The translations under genes were made by a program, and so were the position numbers. This document shows positions 1-5,480 of a stretch of DNA of 5,594 bases, one piece after another (position 1 is the first letter of the stretch; the number at the start of each line of letters is the position of its first letter). The notes under the pieces were generated by a model, which saw only the letters and a list, made by a program, of their open reading frames with translations, did no database searches and was not told the DNA's origin. The stretch spans positions 1 through 5,594 of the forward strand of contig QNAH01000195.1 of NCBI GenBank assembly GCA_003641425.1, given 5' to 3'. This DNA is from Candidatus Zixiibacteriota bacterium (GTDB lineage Bacteria; Zixibacteria; MSB-5A5; GN15; PGXB01).

Positions 1-301
1 CAAACTGGCGGTCATTCTCAACAAGTATGAGGATACCGAGATTTTGATCGAGGGACATACCGATTCCACCGGTCCGGCCGACTATAATCTGGATCTCTCG
101 GTGGGCCGCGCACCGTCGGTGGCCAATCAGCTTACCGGAGCACAGGTGGCCCCGATTCGTTTTCATATTATGGGTTATGGTGAGGATCAGCCTGTAGCTT
201 CAAATGATACGGCTGAAGGGCGACAGAAAAACCGGCGCGTTGAAATAGCCATCTATGCCAATGATAAACTTAAAAAAGTTGCTGAACAGAAGGCCGGCTG
301 A
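1..301 (+). CDS. OmpA-family C-terminal (peptidoglycan-binding) domain protein, 5' partial
   Basis: The reading frame is open from base 2 and stops at TGA 299-301; the true start lies upstream of the window. About 99 residues are visible, and they form most of an OmpA-like C-terminal domain. This domain binds the diaminopimelate of peptidoglycan non-covalently and tethers an outer-membrane protein or lipoprotein to the cell wall. Visible signatures in order are the strand leading into 'IEGHTDSTG', the helix motif 'YNLDLSVGRA' (the family N-x-x-L-S-x-x-R-A), then 'GYGEDQPVASNDTAEGRQKNRRVEI', given here as the family's GYGE-P-ASN and GR-KNRRVEI signatures. The Asp of HTD and the Arg of GRA, which contact the ligand in this family, are both intact. 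A short Lys-rich tail follows. The N-terminal part that would separate a porin-like barrel from a Pal-type lipoprotein or a TPR/OmpA hybrid is missing, so no gene symbol is given. It is convergent with the TPR gene at 354 and shares its terminator. Confidence 0.93.
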   Translation, partial: KLAVILNKYEDTEILIEGHTDSTGPADYNLDLSVGRAPSVANQLTGAQVAPIRFHIMGYGEDQPVASNDTAEGRQKNRRVEIAIYANDKLKKVAEQKAG

Positions 302-323
302 TCATTGAAATATGTGGAAATAA

Positions 324-353
324 AAAAAGCCCGCCAAAGTCGGCGGGCTTTTT
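324..353. terminator. Bidirectional intrinsic terminator between convergent genes
   Basis: A perfect 12-bp stem (324-335 pairing with 342-353, core AAAAAGCCCGCC) encloses a 6-nt loop, AAAGTC. The A-run on one side and the T-run on the other give a U-tract in both directions. It ends the OmpA-family transcript (stop at 301) and the minus-strand TPR transcript. The TAG stop of the TPR gene (354-356) directly abuts the stem, so that gene has no 3' untranslated spacer. Confidence 0.92.
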
Positions 354-1832
354 CTAATTTCGCTGTTCTAATTGAGCCAGCATTCTTTTGGCCTTTTTGC
401 GAACCAGAGAATAAGCCATATTGATCGACGAATTGAACTCGACCGTATTTTTCAGCCACTCCTTCGTTTTTTCCACATCCCCTTTGCCCTGGTATGACCG
501 GGCCATGAAAAACAGGTTGAGTGGATTTTGCTGGCTGGTCTGGCGAAATTCGGCGATGGCCATGTCGTAATTGCCTTCCTCGAGAGCAATCAAACCGGCC
601 AGCTCATGCGCCCTGCGTATTTGATTCGGATTGTTTATTTCCTCAACCTGCTTTCTGAATTCGATAGAATTATCCCTGGCCGTTTTAAGATCATGTTTTA
701 ACAGAGATAGCCGGGTTTGATTGTAAAGCCGGTTTCGCCTTGCATTGACCTTGATTTCCTCCTGCAGGCTGGATTCCTCGATGACCTGAAGAGCACGATT
801 GAAGACCTCCCCGGCCTTTTTGTATTTTTCCATTTCGAGATATATATATCCCTTTTGGACCAAATCGTTCGCCATCGCGGCGGCATCCCCAGCTCCTTCC
901 GCCAGAATATAAGCCTCATCGATGGTTTCAATTGCCTGCTCCAGTTTGCCCTCATCTACATAAGAAACGGCAATGGCAAGTAGTGCATTACGCCTCAAGC
1001 CGTCATCGGCGGCCAGGTCATACAATTCCCGGAGCTGATCGCGGGCATCCTCGTACTTGTCGAGATAATTCAAATTTGCGGCAATACCTATATGGGAGGC
1101 CGCGAATGTCTCGTCCAGTTTCAGGGCTTTGTAATATGATTCGATTGATTCACCGTACTTACCCATTTTCATCAGGAGATCGGCATAGGAATCATACGGG
1201 TTGGGATCATCCGGAATTAGTTTTATGTATTTCTGAAAGGCTTTTTCGGCATTCTCATAATCTCCCAGAAATCGATAAGCGTATCCAAGCTGATTGTAAA
1301 TGGGCGAGAATTTGGAATTGATGTCTATAATCTTTTCCGCTTCCTCAGCGACCAGATTATATTCCTGCTGACTGAAATAGTGATTGACCAGCCAGAAACG
1401 CGCTCGTTCATCATCAGGATAAAGCTCAACCAGTTTCCTGTAATATTCGAGTTGCTGCATCGGATTGGCATGATTACCGGCTTCGACTCCCAGAATTATC
1501 AGCCGTTCAGCTTCGGAGGCTTTATCGACCAGGGTTCCGGCTTTGTCTAAATATTCAAAATATTCCTTCGGAGATGTTGCCACCAGAGCCCGGTAGAGGT
1601 GAGCCATGGCAAATTCAGAATCAATCGCGATCGCCTTGTCAAAACGATCGATGGCCTCCCGTGTCCACAGCCTTTCGGAAAAATCGCGCCCCTCGACAAA
1701 TAGTCCAAGAGCTTCATCGGATGTTGTCGTAATCGGCATTTTTTCTTTTCCGCCCGAGCAGTCGATTAACATTAATATGACAAAAAGGACCGGAAGATGG
1801 AAAAGCCGTCCCGTTTTATTAAATCGATTCAT
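354..1832 (-). CDS. Exported TPR-repeat protein, probable lipoprotein (paralogue of the gene at 2027-3493)
   Basis: A 492-aa protein. The ATG at 1832 is preceded by a strong Shine-Dalgarno AGGAGG (complement of 1838-1843) at 5-nt spacing, which fixes the start. Residues 1-24 are a signal peptide with basic N-region (NRFNKTGR) and hydrophobic core. The sequence L-I-D-C-S-G-G puts a candidate lipidated Cys at residue 25, but Asp at -1 is atypical for a lipobox. After a short linker comes 'MPITTTSDEAL' (32-42), then helix pairs of TPR type to the C-terminus. The clearest 34-residue units begin near 143, 177, 211 and 245. The block 'FSPIYNQLGYAYRFL' (175-189) through 'PYDSYADLLMKMG' (212-224) is the most conserved part relative to its neighbour. 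TPR arrays bind protein partners; the partner is unknown. The protein most likely sits in the periplasm, attached to a membrane if residue 25 is lipidated. No enzymatic domain is visible. It has its own upstream gap and terminator, so it is probably transcribed separately from the paralogue. Confidence 0.9.
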   Translation of the reverse strand: MNRFNKTGRLFHLPVLFVILMLIDCSGGKEKMPITTTSDEALGLFVEGRDFSERLWTREAIDRFDKAIAIDSEFAMAHLYRALVATSPKEYFEYLDKAGTLVDKASEAERLIILGVEAGNHANPMQQLEYYRKLVELYPDDERARFWLVNHYFSQQEYNLVAEEAEKIIDINSKFSPIYNQLGYAYRFLGDYENAEKAFQKYIKLIPDDPNPYDSYADLLMKMGKYGESIESYYKALKLDETFAASHIGIAANLNYLDKYEDARDQLRELYDLAADDGLRRNALLAIAVSYVDEGKLEQAIETIDEAYILAEGAGDAAAMANDLVQKGYIYLEMEKYKKAGEVFNRALQVIEESSLQEEIKVNARRNRLYNQTRLSLLKHDLKTARDNSIEFRKQVEEINNPNQIRRAHELAGLIALEEGNYDMAIAEFRQTSQQNPLNLFFMARSYQGKGDVEKTKEWLKNTVEFNSSINMAYSLVRKKAKRMLAQLEQRN

Positions 1833-1882
1833 CCCTGCCTCCTGAAGCTCTCAGTTTATTTTGAATTTTCCTTCGAATATCA

Positions 1883-1910
1883 ATCTTAAAATATACGCTT
1901 TGTCCATCAA
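1883..1910 (-). promoter_or_regulatory. Candidate sigma70-like promoter for the downstream TPR gene
   Basis: On the minus strand TTGATG (complement of 1905-1910) is followed after 16 bp by TAAGAT (complement of 1883-1888). Each hexamer matches the consensus at four of six positions. It lies about 50 bp upstream of the start codon at 1832, in the AT-rich gap after the terminator at 1980-2015. Overlapping AT-rich alternatives exist, for example TATATT as the -10, so the exact hexamers are uncertain. That the gene has its own promoter is supported mainly by the terminator upstream of it. Confidence 0.33.
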
Positions 1911-1979
1911 AACAAGAATAAATTTTTTACTTTATTGTTGATTTGTACGACCATATATAAGCGGCGATTTATCGGCAAT

Positions 1980-2015
1980 AAAAAAGCCCCGCCCAAAAAC
2001 CGGTGGGGCTTTTTT
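1980..2015 (-). terminator. Intrinsic terminator of the upstream TPR gene
   Basis: Arms 1980-1993 and 2002-2015 form a 14-bp stem with an 8-nt loop, flanked by A6 and T6 runs. The arms carry GCCCCGCC and GGTGGGGC. It begins 11 bp past the TAA stop of the TPR gene (2027-2029). Read on the minus strand, the stem has one internal A-C mismatch (bases 2004 and 1991). Read on the plus strand, the same position is a G-U pair, so it should work in either direction. It isolates the two TPR genes from each other transcriptionally. Confidence 0.88.
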
Positions 2016-2026
2016 GTAATGGCCGT

Positions 2027-3493
2027 TTACATCGAGGCCAGCATGGTTTCGGCTTTGTTCCTGATAAAGGCATAATTCAGACTGTTGAGAGCATTGAAAT
2101 TGCAGGCCTTATGGCACATTTGCTTGGCCTTCTCCTTCTCGCCTTTGCCGTCAAGGGCCAGGACCATACGGTAGCAATTATACGGGTTCTGCTTGTTTGA
2201 TTTATTTAATTCTTCGATTGCTGTGTCGTAGTCCTTTTCTTCGAGAGCGATTACTGCCGCCAGCTCATGGGCCAGTCGGATCTGAGCGGGATTGTTGAGT
2301 TTTTCCACCATACTTCTGTATTTTTCCGCCTTTTCCTTGGCCTGTGGGATATCGCCCTTCATGGCATCGATGCGTGCCGTATTGTAAACATAAAAACGTT
2401 TCGCGTTTTCCTTGACCGCCTCGGGCAGATCCGAATCCTGTATCAGCTTCTCGGCCTTATCGATATGGGTCGCGGCCTGGTCGTATTCCCCGGTTTCAAT
2501 CAGGATGTTGACCATGGTCAAATGGTCACCTGCCATTGACGGAATATCTTTATCCTCCTCGGCCAGGGCGTATTGAAGTTTCAACTCCTCGAGCGCCTTA
2601 TCCATCCTGTTTTCATCCACATACGATACTACCCGGGCAAAATGTGCCGCCCGGCGCTCACCGTTGTCACGCGCGCCGTCATAAAGCACCTGTAGCTGGT
2701 CCCGGGCCTTCTCGTGCATGTTCATGTAGGTCAGGTTGGTGGCGATTCCGATATGCGACATCACAAAATTCGGGCTTATCTCCAGTGCTTTCTTATACTG
2801 CGCGATCGATTCCTCGTGCCGTCCCATCTTCATCAGCAGTTCGGCATACGAATCATATGGATTGGGAGAATCCGGTATCAGTTTGATATATTGCTTGAAA
2901 GCTTCTTCGGCAAGCTCGTAGTTTTCGAGGAAACGATGGGCGTAACCCAATTGGTTGTAAGGCGGCGAAAATTCAGGATTGATCTCGATGGCCTTGTTGT
3001 ACTCTTCGATCGCCATGGCATAATCCTGCCGGCCGAAGTAATTGGTGCCAAGCTGATTATGCGCCCGCTCATCGTTTGGATACGCCGCAACCAGTTCCTT
3101 GACATAATTAAGCTGCTCCTCGGCATGCCCGCCGATCCCGACCTCGGTTGCCTTGATCATCAACTGCTCGCCCTTCGATGCTTTATCGGCAAACGCCTTG
3201 GCCTTGTCGAACATTTTGAAAAATCCTATATTGGTCGGCTGTGCAAAGGCAAGGTCCCAGTAGGCAATCGCGAATTCGGGATCCTTTTCAACCGCCATTT
3301 CGAAATATTTGAGAGATTCCTGGCCCTGGAGTCTATCCGCCAGATCCCGCCCCTGCAGATAATAATGCAGGGCCTTTTCCGATGAGGTCGTTATCGGGAT
3401 TTTCCCTTCATCACCCGACAGCACCGTCCCGGATAAAGCAATAATCAATATTGCCGGGAAAATAAACAGTCTGGAGAGTGTCCTTGCGGTCAT
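2027..3493 (-). CDS. Exported TPR-repeat protein with ordinary signal peptide (paralogue of the gene at 354-1832)
   Basis: A 488-aa protein. The ATG at 3493 is preceded by AAGGAG (complement of 3500-3505) at 6-nt spacing within an A-rich leader, a convincing ribosome-binding site. Residues 1-26 form a type I signal peptide: Arg residues at 4 and 8, hydrophobic core F10-L20, and probable cleavage after V-L-S (24-26). There is no lipobox Cys. 'IPITTSSEKAL' (32-42) precedes the repeats. Canonical TPR units of exactly 34 residues begin near 143, 177, 211 and 245, and further helix pairs cover about 283-355 and 404-470. The C-terminal part has Cys at 440, 460 and 464, the last two as C-H-K-A-C; none of the three occurs in the paralogue. 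The likely role is a soluble periplasmic protein-interaction scaffold; partner and pathway are unknown. It is divergent from the THEP1 gene, and a phased direct repeat in its 5' leader region could be an operator. Confidence 0.92.
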   Translation of the reverse strand: MTARTLSRLFIFPAILIIALSGTVLSGDEGKIPITTSSEKALHYYLQGRDLADRLQGQESLKYFEMAVEKDPEFAIAYWDLAFAQPTNIGFFKMFDKAKAFADKASKGEQLMIKATEVGIGGHAEEQLNYVKELVAAYPNDERAHNQLGTNYFGRQDYAMAIEEYNKAIEINPEFSPPYNQLGYAHRFLENYELAEEAFKQYIKLIPDSPNPYDSYAELLMKMGRHEESIAQYKKALEISPNFVMSHIGIATNLTYMNMHEKARDQLQVLYDGARDNGERRAAHFARVVSYVDENRMDKALEELKLQYALAEEDKDIPSMAGDHLTMVNILIETGEYDQAATHIDKAEKLIQDSDLPEAVKENAKRFYVYNTARIDAMKGDIPQAKEKAEKYRSMVEKLNNPAQIRLAHELAAVIALEEKDYDTAIEELNKSNKQNPYNCYRMVLALDGKGEKEKAKQMCHKACNFNALNSLNYAFIRNKAETMLASM

Positions 3494-3546
3494 GAAATAC
3501 TCCTTTTTTTGGTTTAATTTTGTAAGCTGTATCCATGCTTGGACCG

Positions 3547-3566
3547 GTCATATATTTGTCATATAT
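3547..3566. repeat. Phased direct repeat GTCATATAT x2, candidate operator in the TPR gene leader
   Basis: The 9-bp word GTCATATAT occurs at 3547-3555 and again at 3558-3566, an 11-bp period of about one helical turn. It lies 54-73 bp upstream of the TPR start at 3493. A TATAAG hexamer on the minus strand (complement of 3578-3583) is a possible -10 just upstream of it, though no good -35 is visible. The perfect 8-bp palindrome GACCGGTC (3542-3549) overlaps its left edge. The arrangement fits a tandem protein-binding site near the transcription start, but no regulator is visible here. Confidence 0.35.
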
Positions 3567-3708
3567 CCTCCCTGATGCTTATAGTCCCATTAGATATTTA
3601 TGATTGTAATTCGGCGCCCGGAATTTACTGAATTTTATCCGGAGCGGCATGGCTGCCTATTTAACCTGATACGCAATAAGCCGGATTATTTAACAGTAAA
3701 TTATTAAA

Positions 3709-3744
3709 TTGCTCATTATTGTACATTCCCCCATATTATGTACA
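3709..3744 (+). promoter_or_regulatory. Candidate promoter of the THEP1 gene with two TGTACA boxes
   Basis: TATTAT (3734-3739) is a good -10 candidate, 29 bp upstream of the ATG at 3769. The best -35 is a weak TTGCTC (3709-3714) with a long 19-bp spacer. The self-complementary hexamer TGTACA occurs at 3720-3725 and 3739-3744, so one copy lies in the spacer and the other overlaps the end of the -10. Such a symmetric pair suits a dimeric repressor site, but this is inferred from position only. Confidence 0.3.
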
Positions 3745-3768
3745 CGTTAAAATTGGGATTCCTTTTCA

Positions 3769-4296
3769 ATGCGCACATTGAAAAAGAAAAATACTCTGAT
3801 AACCGGACTCCCCGGAACGGGCAAAACAACCCTGATTCGCAAAATCGCCGGGGCCCTGAAATCCTCCAATCCGAGCGGTTTTTATACCGCCGAAATAAGG
3901 GAAGGCAGTATCAGAAAAGGATTTGAACTGGTTAGCCTCACCGGCGAACGACGCCTGCTGTCACACACAAATATCGACAGCCGCCACCGGGTCGGTAAAT
4001 ACCGCATCGATTTGGATGGGTTTGAGACTTTTCTCGACACTATCGATTTTGAGAACCCGTCAGCGGGGCCGATAATTATCGACGAAATCGGCAAAATGGA
4101 ATGTTTTTCAAGGAAATTCATCGGCCTGGTCGAAAATCTTCTCGACTCCGACAAACCGGTCGTCGCCGTCGTCGCCATGAAGGGGGGAGGTTTCCCTCAA
4201 AAGGTCAAGGCTCGTCACGACATTGTCTTATTTGAACTCACGCGCAAAAATGGAGATACCATCTTCGAAGAAATCCTGTCGTTAATACAAAAATAA
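3769..4296 (+). CDS. THEP1-type (NTPCR-like) P-loop nucleoside triphosphatase
   Basis: A 175-aa protein, the usual single-domain length for the family. It hydrolyses nucleoside 5'-triphosphates in characterised relatives (bacterial THEP1 and human NTPCR); its physiological role in bacteria is not established. Visible motifs are Walker A G-L-P-G-T-G-K-T-T (13-21), the family strand GFYTAEIREG followed by R-x-G-F (37-52), VGKY (75-78), Walker B P-I-I-I-D-E-I-G-K-M-E (101-111, with Asp105 and Glu106), K-G-G-G-F (138-142) and the C-terminal LFELTRKNGD (154-163). All core residues are intact. The only in-frame ATG before Walker A is 3769, with an in-frame TAA at 3748-3750. The ribosome-binding site is weak (GGGA at 3755-3758, 10 nt from the start), suggesting low expression. 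It is divergent from the TPR gene and 144 bp upstream of ybaK on the same strand, with no terminator in between. The enzyme is predicted to be cytoplasmic. Family assignment is firm, exact substrate unknown. Confidence 0.93.
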   Translation: MRTLKKKNTLITGLPGTGKTTLIRKIAGALKSSNPSGFYTAEIREGSIRKGFELVSLTGERRLLSHTNIDSRHRVGKYRIDLDGFETFLDTIDFENPSAGPIIIDEIGKMECFSRKFIGLVENLLDSDKPVVAVVAMKGGGFPQKVKARHDIVLFELTRKNGDTIFEEILSLIQK

Positions 4297-4365
4297 GGTG
4301 TACATTCGCCCCAAATTTTCGTATAAAACTTAGAAAAGCAGGTTTTCGGTATATCACAAATAAAT

Positions 4366-4381
4366 CGCATCGATCGACGCG
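4366..4381. promoter_or_regulatory. Near-perfect 16-bp palindrome next to the ybaK-family promoter
   Basis: CGCATCGATCGACGCG is a dyad with seven of eight half-site positions paired; only 4369 and 4378 mismatch. It ends 2 bp before the candidate -35 at 4384. Its position would suit an activator or repressor site, but no bound factor is known and a 16-bp dyad can arise by chance. Confidence 0.3.
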
Positions 4382-4383
4382 GA

Positions 4384-4411
4384 TAGACAGTTTATTTTCA
4401 GTATATATAAA
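4384..4411 (+). promoter_or_regulatory. Sigma70-like promoter of the YbaK/EbsC-family gene
   Basis: TAGACA (4384-4389) and TATAAA (4406-4411) each match the consensus at five of six positions and are separated by 16 bp. Transcription would begin around 4418, leaving a leader of roughly 20 nt before the start codon at 4441 that contains the Shine-Dalgarno site. This is the best-matching promoter in the window. Confidence 0.55.
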
Positions 4412-4425
4412 TCTCGTTTATAAAT

Positions 4426-4432
4426 GGAGAGG
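4426..4432 (+). promoter_or_regulatory. Ribosome-binding site that selects the ATG at 4441
   Basis: GGAGAGG ends 8 nt before the ATG at 4441. A longer reading frame could start at GTG 4432-4434, but that codon overlaps this Shine-Dalgarno sequence and has no ribosome-binding site of its own. The ATG at 4441 is therefore the chosen start. Confidence 0.8.
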
Positions 4433-4440
4433 TGTTTGTC

Positions 4441-4905
4441 ATGGCGCTGACAAAACTGAAAGAGTTCCTTGATAGTCACCATATTAAATATGTAACTATC
4501 AGCCACTCGCCCGCGTACACGGCCCAGGGCGTGGCGGCCGCGGCTCATGTCTCGGGAAGAGAACTGGCCAAGACGGTGGTTGTCTGGATCGAAGGCAAAC
4601 TGGCAATGGTGGTATTGCCGGCTTCGGCCCGCATAAACTTCGCTCTGCTCAAAGAGGTGATCGGCTCGGATAATATCGAACTGGCCCATGAGCAGGAGTT
4701 CCGCGATATGTTTCCGGATTGCGACCTTGGAGCCATGCCGCCTTTCGGAAATATCTATGGTGTCGATGTCTATGTGTCGCAACGGCTGGCCGAACACGAC
4801 GAAATAGCCTTCAATGCCTGCACTCATACCGAAATCGTCAAAATGTCATACGATGATTTCGAAAAACTGGTGAAACCGAAAGTGCTGCGATTCTCATACC
4901 TCTGA
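4441..4905 (+). CDS. YbaK/EbsC-family aminoacyl-tRNA deacylase
   Basis: A 154-aa single-domain protein, typical for the free-standing members of the family that is also inserted in bacterial prolyl-tRNA synthetases. Characterised relatives (YbaK, ProXp-ala) hydrolyse mischarged aminoacyl-tRNAs in trans, such as Cys-tRNA(Pro) or Ala-tRNA(Pro), in the cytoplasm. Visible family signatures are the N-terminal helix then 'ISHSPAYTAQ' (20-29), 'GRELAKTVVV' (39-48) with the conserved Lys at 44, 'MVVLPASARINF' (56-67), 'G-A-M-P-P-F-G' (97-103) and 'FNACTHTEIVKM' (124-135), which corresponds to the family G-x-H segment. Here Ala-Cys-Thr-His replaces the commoner Gly-x-His pattern. Which tRNA it edits cannot be told from sequence, so no gene symbol is given; the assignment rests on the domain. 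It has its own promoter and an intrinsic terminator at 4961. Confidence 0.9.
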   Translation: MALTKLKEFLDSHHIKYVTISHSPAYTAQGVAAAAHVSGRELAKTVVVWIEGKLAMVVLPASARINFALLKEVIGSDNIELAHEQEFRDMFPDCDLGAMPPFGNIYGVDVYVSQRLAEHDEIAFNACTHTEIVKMSYDDFEKLVKPKVLRFSYL

Positions 4906-4960
4906 TACGGACCGTGCCACATCTGGCGTCCTTCTGGAATCGGTAAGGTAATGCTTAACT

Positions 4961-4997
4961 ATAAAGGTCGGGGTCAATAAATGATCCCGGCCTTTAT
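4961..4997 (+). terminator. Probable intrinsic terminator of the YbaK/EbsC-family gene
   Basis: A 15-bp stem (4961-4975 with 4983-4997, including two G-U wobbles) encloses a 7-nt loop, AATAAAT. The 3' arm ends in CCTTTAT and is followed by ATTATAT, so the tail is AU-rich rather than a pure U-tract. It begins 56 bp past the TGA at 4903-4905. Stem strength and position support termination; the imperfect tail lowers certainty. Confidence 0.68.
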
Positions 4998-5110
4998 ATT
5001 ATATCCGGTAATTCAATGGAACGATTTATCCATTTCTGGTCCACAAATCTCCTGTGGCATGATTGACTCGCTCTTTTTCCCAATGCAATTTCACCAGTAA
5101 AACAGTAACG

Positions 5111-5135
5111 ATTTTCGGCCGATTTTGCCGAAAAT
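5111..5135. repeat. Perfect 9-bp inverted repeat
   Basis: ATTTTCGGC (5111-5119) pairs with GCCGAAAAT (5127-5135) around a 7-nt loop. Neither strand has a T-run directly after it, so it does not look like a terminator. The word CGATTTT occurs at 5109-5115 and again in the loop at 5120-5126. Its role is unknown. Confidence 0.5.
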
Positions 5136-5271
5136 GACAAATTTGTTCGTTGTACTATGATTGCATTCATAGGATTACAGACATTCGGTTTTGTTTTATC
5201 CTATGCGCGTGTTTTAACATCACATTTTCTCGCGCGATCAAAATCATCACCGGTTTTATAGTACTTAATGT

Positions 5272-5323
5272 GGTGTCGGGTCTTTGCACCCGACACCCGG
5301 GCGTATGGTCAATAAATACGCCC
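5272..5323. repeat. Twin abutting perfect hairpins
   Basis: The first hairpin pairs GGTGTCGGGT (5272-5281) with ACCCGACACC (5288-5297) around CTTTGC. One base later, the second pairs GGGCGTAT (5299-5306) with ATACGCCC (5316-5323) around a 9-nt loop. Both stems are perfect and GC-rich inside AT-rich surroundings. There is no flanking U-tract. This fits a small dispersed repeat or a structured RNA element rather than a terminator. From memory, similar GTCGGGT and GGGCGTA palindromes recur in many environmental genomes, but I cannot check this here. Confidence 0.6.
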
Positions 5324-5420
5324 CTGAAATGCTTTATTCCCATACTCCTCCCTCTATAATTGCCCCCCATCTCAATCATCACCGAATCTGTAACGATTTT
5401 GCGGTAGAAGCAATAAAAAC

Positions 5421-5470
5421 ATCGTTGCGAGAAGCGAGGAAAAGCCGCTGTTGCGGCCGACGTGGCAATC
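5421..5470. repeat. Probable degenerate copy of a dispersed extragenic repeat
   Basis: The segment runs from TTGCGAGAAGCGAGG (5425-5439) to CGTGGCAATC (5461-5470), with an inner hairpin GCCGC/GCGGC (5444-5457, loop TGTT). I recognise the end pattern TTGCGAG-AGCGA...CGTGGCAATC as common in intergenic DNA of many bacteria. The terminal TTGC and GCAA are complementary, as expected for a palindromic unit. Copy number in this genome cannot be seen from one window. Confidence 0.45.
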
Positions 5471-5480
5471 ACGTTCCTTT

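Noticed and set aside
932..1321. Plus-strand frame of 129 codons opposite the downstream TPR gene
   Set aside because: It is antisense to a gene supported by homology with its paralogue. Its His/Arg/Pro-rich composition is typical of a shadow frame.
2714..3385. Plus-strand frame of 223 codons antisense to the upstream TPR gene
   Set aside because: It lies wholly within a well-supported gene on the other strand and has no recognisable domain. Long antisense frames are common opposite GC-biased third positions.
3551..3558. TATATTTG, resembling the Bacteroidetes -7 element TAnnTTTG
   Set aside because: No -33 element is suitably placed, and the plus-strand gene starts over 200 bp away. The match is explained by the GTCATATAT repeat.
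3738..3926. Plus-strand frame of 62 codons overlapping the THEP1 start
   Set aside because: It is out of frame with the Walker A motif, has no family signature and is a shadow of the real gene.
4333..4347. GAAAA/TTTTC dyad considered as a terminator of the THEP1 gene
   Set aside because: The stem is only 5 AT-rich pairs and has no U-tract, too weak for an intrinsic terminator.
4432..4440. Three-codon N-terminal extension of the YbaK/EbsC-family gene from GTG
   Set aside because: The GTG overlaps the Shine-Dalgarno sequence that serves the ATG at 4441.
4354..4827. Minus-strand frame of 157 codons opposite the YbaK/EbsC-family gene
   Set aside because: It overlaps an intact gene with clear family motifs, has no good ribosome-binding site, and shows no recognisable domain.
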